DNA of 64,000 bases from Euwallacea fornicatus (taxonomy: Eukaryota > Arthropoda > Insecta > Coleoptera > Curculionidae): contig NC_089566.1 of NCBI RefSeq assembly GCF_040115645.1, positions 558,001 through 622,000 on the forward strand. Reading direction: 5' to 3'. A program made the translations under genes and the position numbers. Under the pieces are notes generated by a model. It was given only the letters and a program-made list of their open reading frames with translations. It did no database searches and was not told the DNA's origin. Below are positions 45,615 through 57,138 of the stretch, piece by piece. Every line of letters begins with the position of its first letter. Position 1 is the first letter of the stretch.

Positions 45615-47706
45615 TATTAAAACTATATTAAATTGAAAGTGTCTTCTATTTTTCATTTTGTTTCGTCGAATCAGCTCTTTTATTTTATTGGTAGTAAATA
45701 TGAGTATGTCAAAAAAATCTTTTCTGGAAACTGAATCAAAAATAAATAAATTAAAAATACTTTTCCTACGGGCATTCCTTTACAGCATGTATTCGCTAGC
45801 TGAAAGTAACCCTTTCCAATAATAGTATATTGTACAACAAGGGTCGATAAGATGGCCATATAGCTCGAGGCCGAAATTTCGATCGTCCATCGTACGAGAG
45901 CAATATAAACACCTCAAGTGAGTTTTACAGTCCATTTTTTCTTCGGCCAATATTGAAAATGACAAAACAAATCAATAATAAATATCGAAATTTGACCCGT
46001 GTGGCCTAGTTGAACCATGATATCGGAACAGATTGGCATATTAAATTTAATGATTATTAACTAGCTTACAACTAATAAAACGGCGAACTCTCATTGGTCG
46101 GTTCCATATTGAATTTATTGCGTCACCGATACAAGTTTATACGAGTCACGAGGGGTTAGTAAAAATGTGCGCTATTATTGTCTGATTTTTATATCTCATG
46201 GTTTAGATCTAAATCGACTAATCATACGAGACGAAATCCATGTTTTCGTTCACTTCACCGGAATCGCATATACATATATCCATTCAGTCAAGTATGTGGG
46301 GAACACCTCATTGCATTAGAGAAGTAGAAAATAATATATTGCTCAACGAATGGTAAAAATAGCATTTTGTGTCACTGAAAGAATAGTAAAATTCTAAAAT
46401 TACAGAAAATTATTAACGACCAATAATTGAACATTGTAATTTTTCTACAAACGCACACGAAACAAACTGTAATTAAATTACTAAACGATTTAATTATTAA
46501 CATCGTGGTACGTATTCACACACGCTGCGCTTTAATAGTGTGCGATTTTTTAACAAGCAGCCAAGATCCACAATGTCATTACTAAATAGTCGTAGCCCCG
46601 ATGTGTTGCGGTCCCACTCGACCTTTAGCCAGGAGACAGAGATAGATCATAAAGCATTCAGTTTTTGTCACTTTCATTCTGCTCCATGTCATCAGAGTTC
46701 AGTCACTGTCATCAGTTTTGAAGTTTTGAAATAGACTACTGACATACTTCTAGCAATAGCACCACAAACGGCGGCTATATCCAACCATCAACGTCAAATT
46801 TGAATCTCTCGAGACGAAAGTTAACGTTTTAACATATTCTCTCTCTAGAGATGGAAAGGATGTTTTCGGTAAGGGTAAAGTATGATGAAAGTGGTCTTAT
46901 GGTATACCGGTCGATTGCAAGTATCTTTAAAGTGGCGCATAACAGTAAATCAACGATTACAGACAAGTATTATATAATGAATTCTTGTACTATTAGGTAG
47001 CCACTATCCCCAGCTAGCGATTGATTCATACTGGTGTTTTAGTATTTTCCTGATAACTACATGCGTTATCTTAAGAGTTCGGAATACAAGCAAAAAACGA
47101 ACTTCATCAACATTTAAATAAGTTTATGGTGAAACAGCAGCAGAGAAAATATGCTACTCAACTCGAAAATAAGGCATATTACCTTGTTCGTCCAAACTAC
47201 TGACCTCGTCTGCGGCTCGTTCGCAAACTTTCGTCTCGCCTCTAAGATGCTTTTTACTTCACTTGCAGCGTAAGATGTTATTGCCTACGGGTTTTGATTT
47301 AAGTGCTCTACCATTCTTACGACATCTCCCTACTTGTTTTCAATTTTGCGATTAGCTCCAGATTTGATCTTAGTTCGTTGTCTTCTCAACTGGGTTAAGT
47401 ACATATGCAAAATGCACGGCATGGTTGTCGCTCGGAAATCAGACAATTGACGTTGATGTGCGCACTATAAAACTTTTTATCATACACATAAGCGCTCGTT
47501 GGAAAAATAATGCACGTACCACGTGCGCAATTGTCTTTATCGCACCCGATTCCTAACCGAACTCCCCTTCGCGTCGTTCGATCACATTCTGCACTCATTG
47601 AGTAAATAACTATTGCCGCATTCCAAACGTGTACGTTTTCCAAGCATATGAAATCAAACGATTATGTATACATAGGTATTAACAATTTCACCTAGTCATA
47701 TATATA
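45615..47706. other. Unassigned, possible unique host DNA
   Basis: No gene or repeat recognised over about 2.1 kb. Open frames are at most 82 codons and match nothing I know. Confidence 0.45.
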
Positions 47707-47708
47707 TA

Positions 47709-49079
47709 CAGGGTTGCTCATTGGTGCGTCAAAGTGCGATATCTCAGTAAATATAAGTTTTGGAAGGAAATTTGTCTTAGTAAAGTTTTTGGGGATTAAA
47801 AGGCACGTATTTTTAAATTATTTTCAAATGTACAGGGTCTGTCATAAAAGTGTGGTAGTACCAAATTATGTTTTTTTAAATGGAACCCCCCAATTTTTTT
47901 GCCATTTTCGGATTTATCGTCAAATTTTAAGGCTAGTTTATGAAATAGGTCTTATATAAAAAATTTACTATTTTCGAGTTATTTGTGAAAATTCGAAAAT
48001 TTTGATAGCTGCAAGGTCTCACGGAAATCAATGCTGTTTCCTAACCGTTGCGAATTTTGGAATCGATCTTATGAGGCTCCAAGGCGACATAATGAGCTAC
48101 GTTTTGACATGTTTTAGTTTAGAAAGGGTTTTCCATAACCCTCGAAATAGGCCTCCGAAGTTGTATGACTTCAATCCTCAATAACTTGCTCATTTCAAAT
48201 AGAATGCCCTACTTTTCTCGACGGCATCGTGTTCAGAATCCAAAAACCTACAACTTCTGTTAACATTACCCCATCCCTAAACCCAACCGTGTCTGAGCTG
48301 CTGAAAATTGCCCCTTTTTTACATCTAAATTTGTATTTGAAAAGTCGCATCGGTTACGTCACCATACGCAAATTTTACGCGATGTTCGGTGACATCCAGT
48401 ATCATTTTTACGTTTTCCATGAGTTTTCATTTTTTATTTTCCATGTAGTTCACTAAATACGTATGAATTTCGAAAAGACGGAACTGGTTGACATGATCTT
48501 TGTTATGGGATCTGCTGATCAAAATTGTTTGCTAACTCAGAGGATGTATGCTCAAAAATATCCTGATAGAAGGCAACCCTCGGTTAGAAGTTTAGGAAAA
48601 CTTAGGGAAAGATTTATTAGAACAGGCAAGGTGATTATGAAAAATGTGAAAGGACTAAGAGGACAAGCGATGAAGATCAGTTGAATGTTTTGCTATCTGT
48701 AATTTCGGAGCCTTCTACCAGTTCAACAACAATATCCAAGGAAACCAACGTTCCTCGATCTACCGTTAGTAAAATTTTAAAGAGAAACAAGTTTCATGAC
48801 TACAGAATGTCCTTCCATCAAGAACTATTGGGGCCTGATTTGGAGATTAGAAAAACATTTTGTCAGTGGGGGTTAGAAATGGAAAAGAGAACACCTAACT
48901 TTTTCCTAAAAGTAATATTATTCTCCGACGAATCAACATTCTCTCAGAATGGTAGTCCAAACCGTCATAATCTCCATTATTATTCAGTGAAAAATCCAAG
49001 AATAGTTAGATCAGTGAATGCGCAGCAGCAGTGGACTGTAAATGTTTGGGGTGGTATTATAGGCGATTTAGCAACCCTG
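47709..49079 (+). mobile_element. CAGGGT-type element with transposase and a minimal right end
   Basis: The left tip is CAGGGTTGCTCATTGGTG after TA, with an inner box CAGGGTCTGTCATAAAA at 47833 (124 bp inside). The transposase begins at 48463. The right end is only the mirror of TATATACAGGGTTGCT (to 49079, TA after). It joins the middle of the coding frame directly, so about half the gene and nearly all of the right arm are missing. Confidence 0.8.
48463..49067 (+). pseudogene. Transposase N-terminal half (DUF4817-type helix-turn-helix plus start of DDE core)
   Basis: From ATG at 48463: MNFEKTELVDMIFVMGSADQ, then RMYAQKYPDRRQPSVRSLGK and RERFIRTGKV, the DUF4817-like helix-turn-helix region. 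A shift near 48672 is followed by DEDQLNVLLSVISEPSTSST, ISKETNVPRSTVSKILKRNK (second helix-turn-helix) and FHDYRMSFHQELLGPDLEIR. The first catalytic block is VILFSDESTFSQNG, followed by NRHNLHYYSVKNPRIVRSVN and WTVNVWGGIIGD. It stops exactly at the element's right tip; the other two catalytic positions are missing. The proteins probably cut and paste CAGGGT-tipped elements at TA. Confidence 0.88.
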
Positions 49080-49081
49080 TA

Positions 49082-50020
49082 TATATATAATTTAGAAAAC
49101 TCGCAATATGAAATGTCAACAGGAACTTGCCATAGAATGTTATGTGTTTTGTTATTGTAGAAATGTTTTTTGGTTTGGCTTGCATTCAATAAATTTCTAC
49201 AACCTTACACCAAGTTACGCAAGGCTATTTACATATGTTTTATTGCGCATGAAAACTACCAAAATACTCATCTTTCTTAGTAACTTCTCTGAGTAATTAG
49301 TGAGTCCATTTCTTTCAGTCTTATTTCATCTATCCACAACTATTCCTTAATTCTGTTCAATATACAAGTTATTCGGAAACGAAGTGCAAACATTATGAAG
49401 ATGGTTCCCTGGGTTACACTCAGACGATTCTTTATTTAAATATGATTTTGCAAATGCTCTGGTAGTCATATGCAGGGCGTTACAGTTTCAGATTTGTTAA
49501 AGGTGTTGCTTCACTTTTTGAACTATTAAGTTGCAATTTTGTGCAGGCACTAGTGTTCAAATCCTTCTCAACTGTAATTCAATAATCGTTGTTAACGTCT
49601 TCAGAGTTGCTCATTTTTCAGGGTCAGGGGCCCTTTTGCCAATTCTGTTCTTATGTTAAGATATTTTTGCAAAGAGGAACTGATACATTTTTTTTACTTT
49701 TTTTCTGTTCGAATTCGGATACTTTGTTTAAATTTCTTGATAGGAGCAAAACACAGATGCGGAAGCAATACCAGAGATGATAAAGTTTCCAAATTCAACA
49801 TTTTTTGGGGTGATAAACGGGGGCTGACTCTAGAAAACGACCAACCCCGTAGATCTTCAAAAACATTTAAATTCTGGATGTCAAGTTTTTAAACAGTAGG
49901 CCATAAACAAAATTTAAATTGAATATCGCAAAAACTAAAACAGCTCTGAAGTAAAAATCTCTAAAAAATCTGAAAACTTAAAAAAACCTGTTTATCGATA
50001 ACAAACCATTTGCGACTTTA
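49082..50020. other. Unassigned spacer
   Basis: No gene recognised. Two overlapping T-rich frames (49589-49892) look like chance. Confidence 0.45.
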
Positions 50021-50022
50021 CA

Positions 50023-50642
50023 CAGGGTGAGTCGGGAGAATCGTGCCAAACTTCAGGAGCGTGTTGTACATGAAAAATAAATGTAAAAAAACTCAAATGT
50101 TGTTATCCGATTTTCGTTTGTTTACAAGCTATAGCGTAAATAAAATTAAAATATAAAATTTAAAAAAATTATAAGTTTCATAAGAAACGTTGGATTGGTC
50201 GTGGTGGCCCTATTAGTTGGCCTCCAAGGTCTCCAGACCTCACACCACTAGACTATTGTTTGTGGTGTTGGTTTAAAACTGAAGTGTACAGAGTAAAAGT
50301 GGACACTCAAGACGCACTAATTCAACGCATTAGAAATGCTGCAGCTGCCATTAAAGAAAGACATGGAACAATCAGGAGCGCAACGAATGCTCTTCATAGA
50401 CGAAGCCGAAAATGTTTAGAAGTTAATGGTAATATTTTTGAACATTTACTATGATATCCAAACGTTAATTTATGGAATTTCTTATGAAATTTATAATTTT
50501 TTTAAATTTTATGTTTTAATTTTATTTACGGTATAACTTGTAAACAAACGAAAATCGGATAACAACATTTGAGTTTTTTTACATTTATTTTTCATGTACA
50601 ACACGCTCCTGAAGTTTGGCACGATCCTCCCGATTCACCCTG
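50023..50642 (+). mobile_element. Young non-autonomous CAGGGT element, 165-bp arms (620 bp)
   Basis: Left arm 50023-50187 and right arm 50478-50642 are inverted copies with only about seven differences by eye. The tip reads CAGGGTGAGTCGGGAGAATC at the left and CAGGGTGAATCGGGAGGATC at the right. TA follows the right end; the left flank is CA. Between the arms is only the last 90 codons of a transposase. It is the least diverged element of this class here. Confidence 0.95.
50185..50454 (+). pseudogene. Transposase C-terminus, clean frame (DUF4817-associated DDE type)
   Basis: 90 codons without damage, ending in TGA: KRWIGRGGPISWPPRSPDLT, PLDYCLWCWFKTEVYRVKVD, then IQRIRNAAAAIKERHGTIRS and CLEVNGNIFEHLL. 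It contains the third catalytic region (SPDLTPLD) and the conserved end of the family. It begins at the inner edge of the left arm, so the 5' part of the gene was lost together with any start codon. The lack of stops suggests recent formation rather than selection. Confidence 0.92.
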
Positions 50643-50644
50643 TA

Positions 50645-51480
50645 TTTAAATTAGATATAAATCTTTTTTTATCTAAGAAACCGTCTTCAAAAATTTATAT
50701 TAATTACTTGCCGTTTCTAGTGTCCTTTGTTAAGCATAAATTAATTTATATTACCAACATAAGATAGCCATATACAGGGAATAAAGTATCTCGAAGATTA
50801 AATTATCACTAATAATAATTCGTCACTATTTCAGATGACAGAAAAGAGCTATTTTCAGGTAACTAAATACGTATTTGCCGTCCACAAATTAAATTGGCCT
50901 CAGTATAGCCTTTCAATTGCAAGTTTTTCTTTCACAGAGCTCGCTTTTGCACATGTTGAGAATATATACTAAAATGTGAAAATACCATTTTCGAAGGTAA
51001 CATTATAAAAAGGTACTCAACGTCCCATTACTACTTTCTGATTCTGGTGGGAATAATACCAGTGCTTCAATTTCACATAATTTACAGTAGATAGATTAGA
51101 AAATTCGAGAAAACTGATGTCTATAGGTACTTACCACCGCCTTACGTGATAATGGGGTAAATATTTATAATATCCAGAAAGAGCTCCATTGTTTAATTTT
51201 AAGGATGGATCGCGATCGTAATGAAAATAATTATTTACAAAAAAATATTTATTTAACAGGTTATGATCTGAACACCTTGACCAATTCGACAACCCAGACT
51301 TAAGAACTAACTATAATATTTCGATCCCCTCCTTATACCCAAAAAATACAATCGTTAAGAAATCTGTTGATTTATGTTACGACTTTAATTAATTAGTACA
51401 TATAAGATTTGAGTATCTTCTGGCATCTTCAATGTTAGCTTAAGTTAATTTTTTTTTTATAAAAAAAAAAAAATTTTAAT
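50645..51480. other. Unassigned AT-rich stretch
   Basis: No gene recognised. It ends in a T run and an A run just before the GC-rich repeat at 51484. Confidence 0.45.
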
Positions 51481-51483
51481 TTA

Positions 51484-51640
51484 TAGAGGGGGAAAACCTT
51501 CTAAAGGTACCCGGTCTGATGGACTGGCGACCGGGTGGGATTCACCCCCTGAAGGGGGGCGCCTACCCACTAAAAACCCACCTCTCTTCACCGTTGTTCC
51601 CCCCCGGAACCGCCTAAAGGCATTACTTCAGGGGGAGCTT
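51484..51640. repeat. GC-rich unclassified repeat, copy 1
   Basis: A GC-rich block inside AT-rich DNA. It shares long stretches with 57889-58040, for example CCTAAAGGTACCCGGTCTGA, CTGGCGACCGGGT and GGCGCCTACCCACTAAAAA. Self-complementary pairs (ACCCGGTC with GACCGGGT; CCCCCTGAAGGGGGG) would fold as two hairpins. No coding frame is shared. It may be a structured end of a LINE or a SINE, but I cannot place it. Confidence 0.75.
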
Positions 51641-51649
51641 AAGTTAAAT

Positions 51650-52611
51650 ATTATGATTTTCTACACATAACGTTCGCCTATAGATTTATATGTTTATGTT
51701 TATAAGGCAATAAGACTTATGGGGTGGTCATATTACTTTACCACTCGTAAATGGTCATATAATTGTTCCATTCACAAATCAGGCATAACGGCAAATTTAT
51801 AGGGACCAGAACGGTCAATGTTGAGACCGATACGCCACGAAAAGTGTTCATTTCTCTGCCTTCACGTGTCTGGGCTGTCACTAATCACGCATTTTAAATA
51901 AAATCAATGGTTTAATTATTATGAGGTCATATTAACTCTATCACATGTGCAGTTAATTCTTTTCAATAACATTCAGAAAAATTATATAGTCGAATTCAAT
52001 TATCGGAATATTAAGCCCAAATAAATACTTGTCCATAAAATGTCTCGCGCCCAAAATGATTGGGAGCGGTCAGGTAACTGACGTTGTAAAACTTTTTGTC
52101 GCGCGCTTACGTACAAAACTGTAACAGCACCTCAATATTTAATTCAACTTACAGAAAATCTCAAATTCAACACAAAAACGCTTATATGAAAAATGTATGT
52201 TTTAATTGGGAAGGATTTGCGGGTATTTCACACACACACACGATGGTAGTTTGATTATGAGCCATATTACCGTAATGATATGGGTATTTTTCCCCTATGG
52301 TGTAAGCTACAATTGATGTAAACAACTCAAATGATAAACATTGCAAAATATCACTCAAAAACGTCGAGAATTTTTCCGCAGTGCCATTAATGTAATATTT
52401 GACAATCTTAGCAATACCAGACAATTAACCCACAGATATTACTATGAATTAATGGCGCTTTTAGTTTTTAACAAACTACTATTTTCTCGAATTTTAATTT
52501 GCGTGCTACTAACCTGAGCCAACGCAAATAAAAGAAAAATCAGAAAAATTTCTTAACGAAATTAACATTATCAACGTACAATTTCAACATAAAGAGATGG
52601 ATCTTAATTTA
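51650..52611. other. Unassigned stretch with a short (CA)n tract
   Basis: A run of CACACACACA occurs at about 52229-52240. No gene recognised. Confidence 0.45.
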
Positions 52612-52613
52612 TA

Positions 52614-54055
52614 CAGGGTTGTCCACTAAGCGAGCGTCAGACGATTCAGGTCTTATTGATGGCTTTCACAGAAAATTCGTTTTTTCAGTTGTTTGCAATA
52701 ATATTCTCAAATATACAGGGTATGTCAAAAAAGGTACAAAACAAACTTTTTTTTTTTTTAATGGACCATCCTAATTATTATTCGTTTTTGGATTCTACGT
52801 TGAATTTTACTCCAAGTTTGTTGATACGTTGGTATCCGTAGAATTAATAGTTTTTAAAATTTGTGCAATTGAATTGTGAAATTGGCAGTGTAGATGTCTG
52901 CCAAATTACAAATTGTTGACAAGCGGAAAGTTATTTTGAAACGCTTTTCTGCCAGAATACAGTAGAAGGGCCATATTTTAGTATGCTATCAAGCTTTGCT
53001 CAATACGTTCTCCAGGGTGACTACGAAAATAGAGCAAACTTGAATATCACTAAATGGTTAAAAATTAAAAATTTAATGTGGAAGCTTACTATTACTTCGA
53101 TATTTTATGAAAATACGTCGAAAAAGAACCTCTGTTCACATTTAGGTACCTATACTAGAGTTGCATGGTTTTTGTGTAACTTTGTTTTACAAGTTTGTGC
53201 AAGGATAATACATCCCTAATTGTAATGTATAATGCGAATATGATAGATGTATCTGTGGAAACACGCACATACAGTCAATTCATTTTGTAGCACCAAGAGA
53301 GGAACTGGATAAAACGCTTCTCTTATTCTTTTCTACATGTTTGCTACAAAATTTATAGCCTGTGTTTGTGTGTTTCCATAGATACGTCTATTATATTCGT
53401 ATTATAAATTGAAATTAAAGACGTACTATGCTTACATAAACTTGTAAAATAAAATTTTGAAAAGCCATGTAACTCTAGTATAGATCGTTATGTGTGGATA
53501 GAGGTTCTTTTTCGACGTATTTTCATAAACCATCAAGATAATAATAGGGTCCCATGGGAAATTCTTAAGTTTCGACCATTTATTGAAGTTCAAGTGGACC
53601 TTATTTTTATGAACGCCTTGTAGGAAGTATTGAGAAAGGCTTGGTGGCATACGGAAATATGGACCTTCTCCTGTATTGTAGCAAAAAAAGTGCGAAAACA
53701 CCTTTCCTCCTGTTAAAAATTTTCAAATTTGTAGACATCTGTAGTGGTCGCTTTCAACATACAATTGCATATATCTTCAAAACTTTAATTCTATTAATTA
53801 CTATTAATTCTAAGAATACTAGCGTACAAATTTGTATTAAAATTGAACCTAAAATCTAAAAATGCAATAATAATTTAGATGTTCCATTTACAATAAACAT
53901 AATTTTTTATTATATTTTTTTCGACATACCTTGTATAAATTAAAATATTTTTAAAGTGCATCTTATAAGACCCTACATATAACTGTAAAAACAATTTTCA
54001 ATAAAAGCCATCAACACGTCATAAACGTCCGTAGCGTGCTTAGTGGACAACCCTG
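52614..54055. mobile_element. Fully palindromic foldback element (1442 bp)
   Basis: The tips read CAGGGTTGTCCACTAAG after TA and the mirror of CAGGGTTGTCCACTAAG before TA. The arms stay similar to the centre near 53310: GAAACACGCACATACAG at 53259 mirrors about 53365-53382 and TTTTGTAGCA pairs with TGCTACAAAA. Inner boxes are CAGGGTATGTCAAAAAA at 52716 (102 bp inside) and its mirror ending 53933 (122 bp inside). The two arms translate into similar frames on opposite strands (both with YENTSKKNL and YTRV-W), as expected for a palindrome. No transposase. Confidence 0.92.
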
Positions 54056-54299
54056 TATGCTACTAGTAACTCACGTGTGAAAGTGTTTTTACTGCATTCA
54101 GTTGATAACCGAACGACGTGTAAGTGGTATAGTGTGCAACGCACGATAAAGCTTTATTTTCTACAGGTGTAACTATTTCAGTTGAATGATTGAATTATAT
54201 GAATTGGTTATGGTTTACTTGCGCTAAAGTCATATTTGATGAGGCATCGTTTTAATAAGAAATGTAAGTTTACTAAAGCTAAACTATACTAAATGTGGC

Positions 54300-54423
54300 A
54301 AACTTTAACACCCTGTATTTCAGACAGAAAGCAAAAAGGGACCTAGGTTCATATAAATTTTTTTTTGAAAATCGCTCATAGAATCGCCCCTTAAATTTAT
54401 GAGATACTATTCTGAAACGCCCT
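54300..54423. mobile_element. Lone right end of the 36.5-kb CAGGGT family
   Basis: It mirrors the right end of 36507-37220: TTAACACCCTGTATTTCAGA, CCCCTTAAATTTA, then CGCCCTG before TA. The inner box ends at 54315 and the outer at 54423, 108 bp apart, as in the full copy. No matching left end is seen. Confidence 0.88.
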
Positions 54424-54425
54424 GT

Positions 54426-55241
54426 ATACATAGGCAAAATTTTCATCTACTACTCTTTTTCTTTGTGACGATATTATCGAGCATAAGAAAATTGCGCAAC
54501 AAAATAAATTAAATATTTTCAAGGCGAAAATCTTGAATGTTAAATTATCAGATTATTTTGATGCACGAGTGCAGTTTGGAAAAATATTTCGCGAGTAAGT
54601 TTACCAAGATAAAGTACATACAGGGCATTAAAAAAATAATTTTACCATAATTCACAACAGGGGATATGGAGAGTATGTTTATCAAGTATAGTGACAGAAA
54701 TTAATATACAATTTTAAAATGATTTTCATCGCCTATTTTAACAGCATTAATAAGCATGTGATTCTTCTATAATATAGTTATCGTCGTGCAATTATCTATA
54801 ACATAGACGAGAAGTAATTGATCAATCTGTTGACTAGACAAATTAAAACTTGTCGGGTATAGTCTCTACCTATAGTTTCCCACTTCCAAACTTAGTTTGA
54901 ACATTTAGATTATGCGATAAATGTCGCATAACCCAGTGTACGAATAGTTAGGATCAGAGGGAAATCTTCATCTGCATAAGCTATTCTAGGCATATTAGAG
55001 ATTGGAAAAAGGATCATGTCTCTGCGAATACTAATTAGGCACATTCCTATTTCAAATTAATTGTTCTATTCATGCAAATAAGTCCTTTTCTGTATATGGA
55101 CATCTTAGTTTTTCTCAGACACTTTTGAAACTTTCCATAAATTGTCCTTCGTTTACTTATATTATACAGAATATTCATATTAAGGTATGAAGAACGAGAA
55201 ATCAATTTATTTTTTTGTCCGACGCAACTTATATGTATATA
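54426..55241. other. Unassigned spacer with one possible CAGGGC tip
   Basis: TACAGGGCATTAAAAAAATA at about 54618 looks like a decayed left tip without a partner. Otherwise nothing recognised. Confidence 0.4.
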
Positions 55242-55243
55242 TA

Positions 55244-55717
55244 CAGGGTGCCCGTTTTACGAGCTCAACTATGGGGATCTCTGTTGTTTGAAGAGATACG
55301 AGGTCGGTGAAATTAGGGCAAAGTTGCGCATTTCGATTACTTCCGGAAATATCCGGGAAAATACGAAATTTCGAAAAAAGATTTTTATTTTTTTGTGGAC
55401 TCGTTTGAAGAGATAATTGAAAATGGCTGGCACATTTTCGTGGTTACTTTTCCTCCTCGACAACGTGGCGGTGCCAAATTTGGAATCCGACGTTTCGATT
55501 TTCTGGAACCATTACCAACTTTATTTTTTCTTATGGGCGCCATCTTGGATTTTCACATTTTTGGATTCAGCTTTTTTGCAGATTACGATGATGTACCACA
55601 TCTTGAGATTCGAACTTGCCGTTTAATAGAATTTTCACAAATACTGTTGTTGCAAAGAGTGCTTTGGAAATAACATACAGATACTTGTTTCGATAAACAA
55701 ATTTATATAGCACCCTG
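55244..55717. mobile_element. CAGGGT-type element, copy B of the family at the window start
   Basis: The left tip is CAGGGTGCCCGTTTTACGAG after TA (55242-55243), continuing through TTTGAAGAGATACGAGGTC, which mirrors 138-218. The body at 55434-55575 matches 1-125 in the same direction. A CACCCTG before TA at 55711-55717 probably closes it, though that end shares only the tip with the left end. No coding sequence; open frames on the plus strand are chance. Confidence 0.8.
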
Positions 55718-55733
55718 TATATATATATATATT

Positions 55734-56823
55734 GCGAGCGCTTTGGACGATTACGGCTTTGTTAATGGTTTGGTTGAAAAATTGTTTTTAAATTTATATG
55801 TACGACCTTATAGGGTACATTTTAAAAATATTCATTTATACGGGGTGTGCAAAAAAAAGAAACAATGCAAACTTACGTTTTTTTAAATGTAACACTTTTT
55901 TTTATAATATTTAAAATTATAAGAAGAAAATATGAAATGAAAAATAAAAAAATATAAAAAGAAACTATTTTCTTCACATTCTCCAATTACAAGTATCAAG
56001 TCAACTTTCTCTTGTAGAGAATAATTTGTCATTTTTAGTTCCCAAACTAACATCAAACACATACTGATTATTTGAAGAATTGTCGTCATTTCGAATGTAC
56101 ATTTTGAAATTTTGTAAAATTTTTAGAAAAATTATTACAGTCTGATGTTCTTGTTCTTGTAACCATGGAAACGAACCTAAGGCATGCTCTGACAGTATTT
56201 TGTTTTGTTATGTTGTTATTTAAAAGAAATAAAACCTCATTTTATGAAAAACAGTTAAAGATAAGTATAGGACATATTGGTGTCACTTAAAAGGGCATTA
56301 AATAGCGATTTTATTCTAATGAATACATAAAAATGTACATATCCCATTTAAAATAAACAAGATATTCAAAATCATAAGTGAGTAAGATGTATTCAATATT
56401 TTTGCTCACCCTGTACATCAAATTTGAAGAAAACAATTTTCAACTTGAAGAAGTATCTGTTGTTAAGACGTACCGGTCAAAAAACGGTGATTATGGAGTT
56501 AATTTCACGTAGAAAAAAAATCTTTTTTTACCCTTGCATTTTTACATTTCGTTATATATGTCAACGAGTATTTGTTTTAGACCTATTGAGTGTTATGCAA
56601 ACTTCTACTATTTTCTTCATTTAAAATATTTAAAAAAATATATAATGTTAGATTTGAAAAAGACGTAATTTTGCATTGTATCTTTTTTTTGCGCACCCCG
56701 TATAAATGACAATATTTTTGAAATGTGCCCTATAAGGTCGTACATGTAAGTGTAATAACAATTTTTCACCAAAATCATTAATAAAGGCGTAATCGTCCGA
56801 GGCGCTCTTATTGGACCACCCTG
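55734..56823 (-). mobile_element. CAGGGT-type element with long arms and an internal transposase start
   Basis: The right tip is the mirror of CAGGGTGGTCCAATAAG. The left arm begins at GCGAGCGCTTTGGACG, the first bases apparently lost into the TA tract. The arms share GTACGACCTTATAGGG and pair for about 190 bp. Inner boxes are CGGGGTGTGCAAAAAA at 55841 and the mirror ending 56700 (123 bp inside). A further tip, the mirror of CAGGGTGAGCAAAAATA ending at 56413, lies in the middle and precedes a minus-strand transposase start, so a second element may be nested. Confidence 0.85.
55960..56032 (-). pseudogene. DUF4817-like transposase start, tiny remnant
   Basis: The minus-strand frame reads MTNYSLQEKVDLILVIGECE and then loses similarity (T-rich text). 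The Y-L-EKVD--L--GE pattern is the opening helix of the DUF4817-type helix-turn-helix. It sits about 380 bp downstream of the CAGGGTGAGC tip ending at 56413, a plausible leader length. Confidence 0.55.
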
Positions 56824-56833
56824 TGTATATATA

Positions 56834-57136
56834 CAGGGTTCGCCATTGCTCCGTCCTCGGTTCCTGGTTTCTTTGTATAAATATCAATATGGAATGTTTA
56901 GTACGGTACTCATTTATATTGGAAAGCTGCATGATTTAATAATATTTTTGTTTATACAAAGTGTTCCATTTTCGCTGGGCAGCATAAAGTTACAATTTTT
57001 TAAATAGCAACCCATAATTTTTTTTACGCTATTTGATGAAACCTTAATTTAGAAGGAAAATATATTAAACATTTTTTAAATTGGTTGCGGTATACAAAGA
57101 CACCAGGAACCGAGACCGGAGTAATGGCGAACCCTG
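56834..57136. mobile_element. Small CAGGGT-type element (303 bp)
   Basis: The tips are CAGGGTTCGCCATTGCTCC and the mirror of CAGGGTTCGCCATTACTCC, each next to TA. The arms pair for about 50 bp (CTCGGTTCCTGG, CTTTGTATA). A decayed inner box, CAAAGTGTTCCATTTT after TA, starts at 56956, 122 bp inside. It begins 11 bp after the preceding element ends. Confidence 0.92.
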
Positions 57137-57138
57137 TA

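Noticed and set aside
45990..46015. TGGCCTAGTTGAACC as a possible tRNA A-box
   Set aside because: No B-box at the right distance and no cloverleaf could be drawn.
52983..53701. Two similar frames on opposite strands as a possible gene pair
   Set aside because: Their similarity follows from the palindromic element in which they lie; no known protein text.
55395..55673. Overlapping 92- and 69-codon plus frames
   Set aside because: They lie within a CAGGGT element whose other copy (1-218) does not keep the frame.
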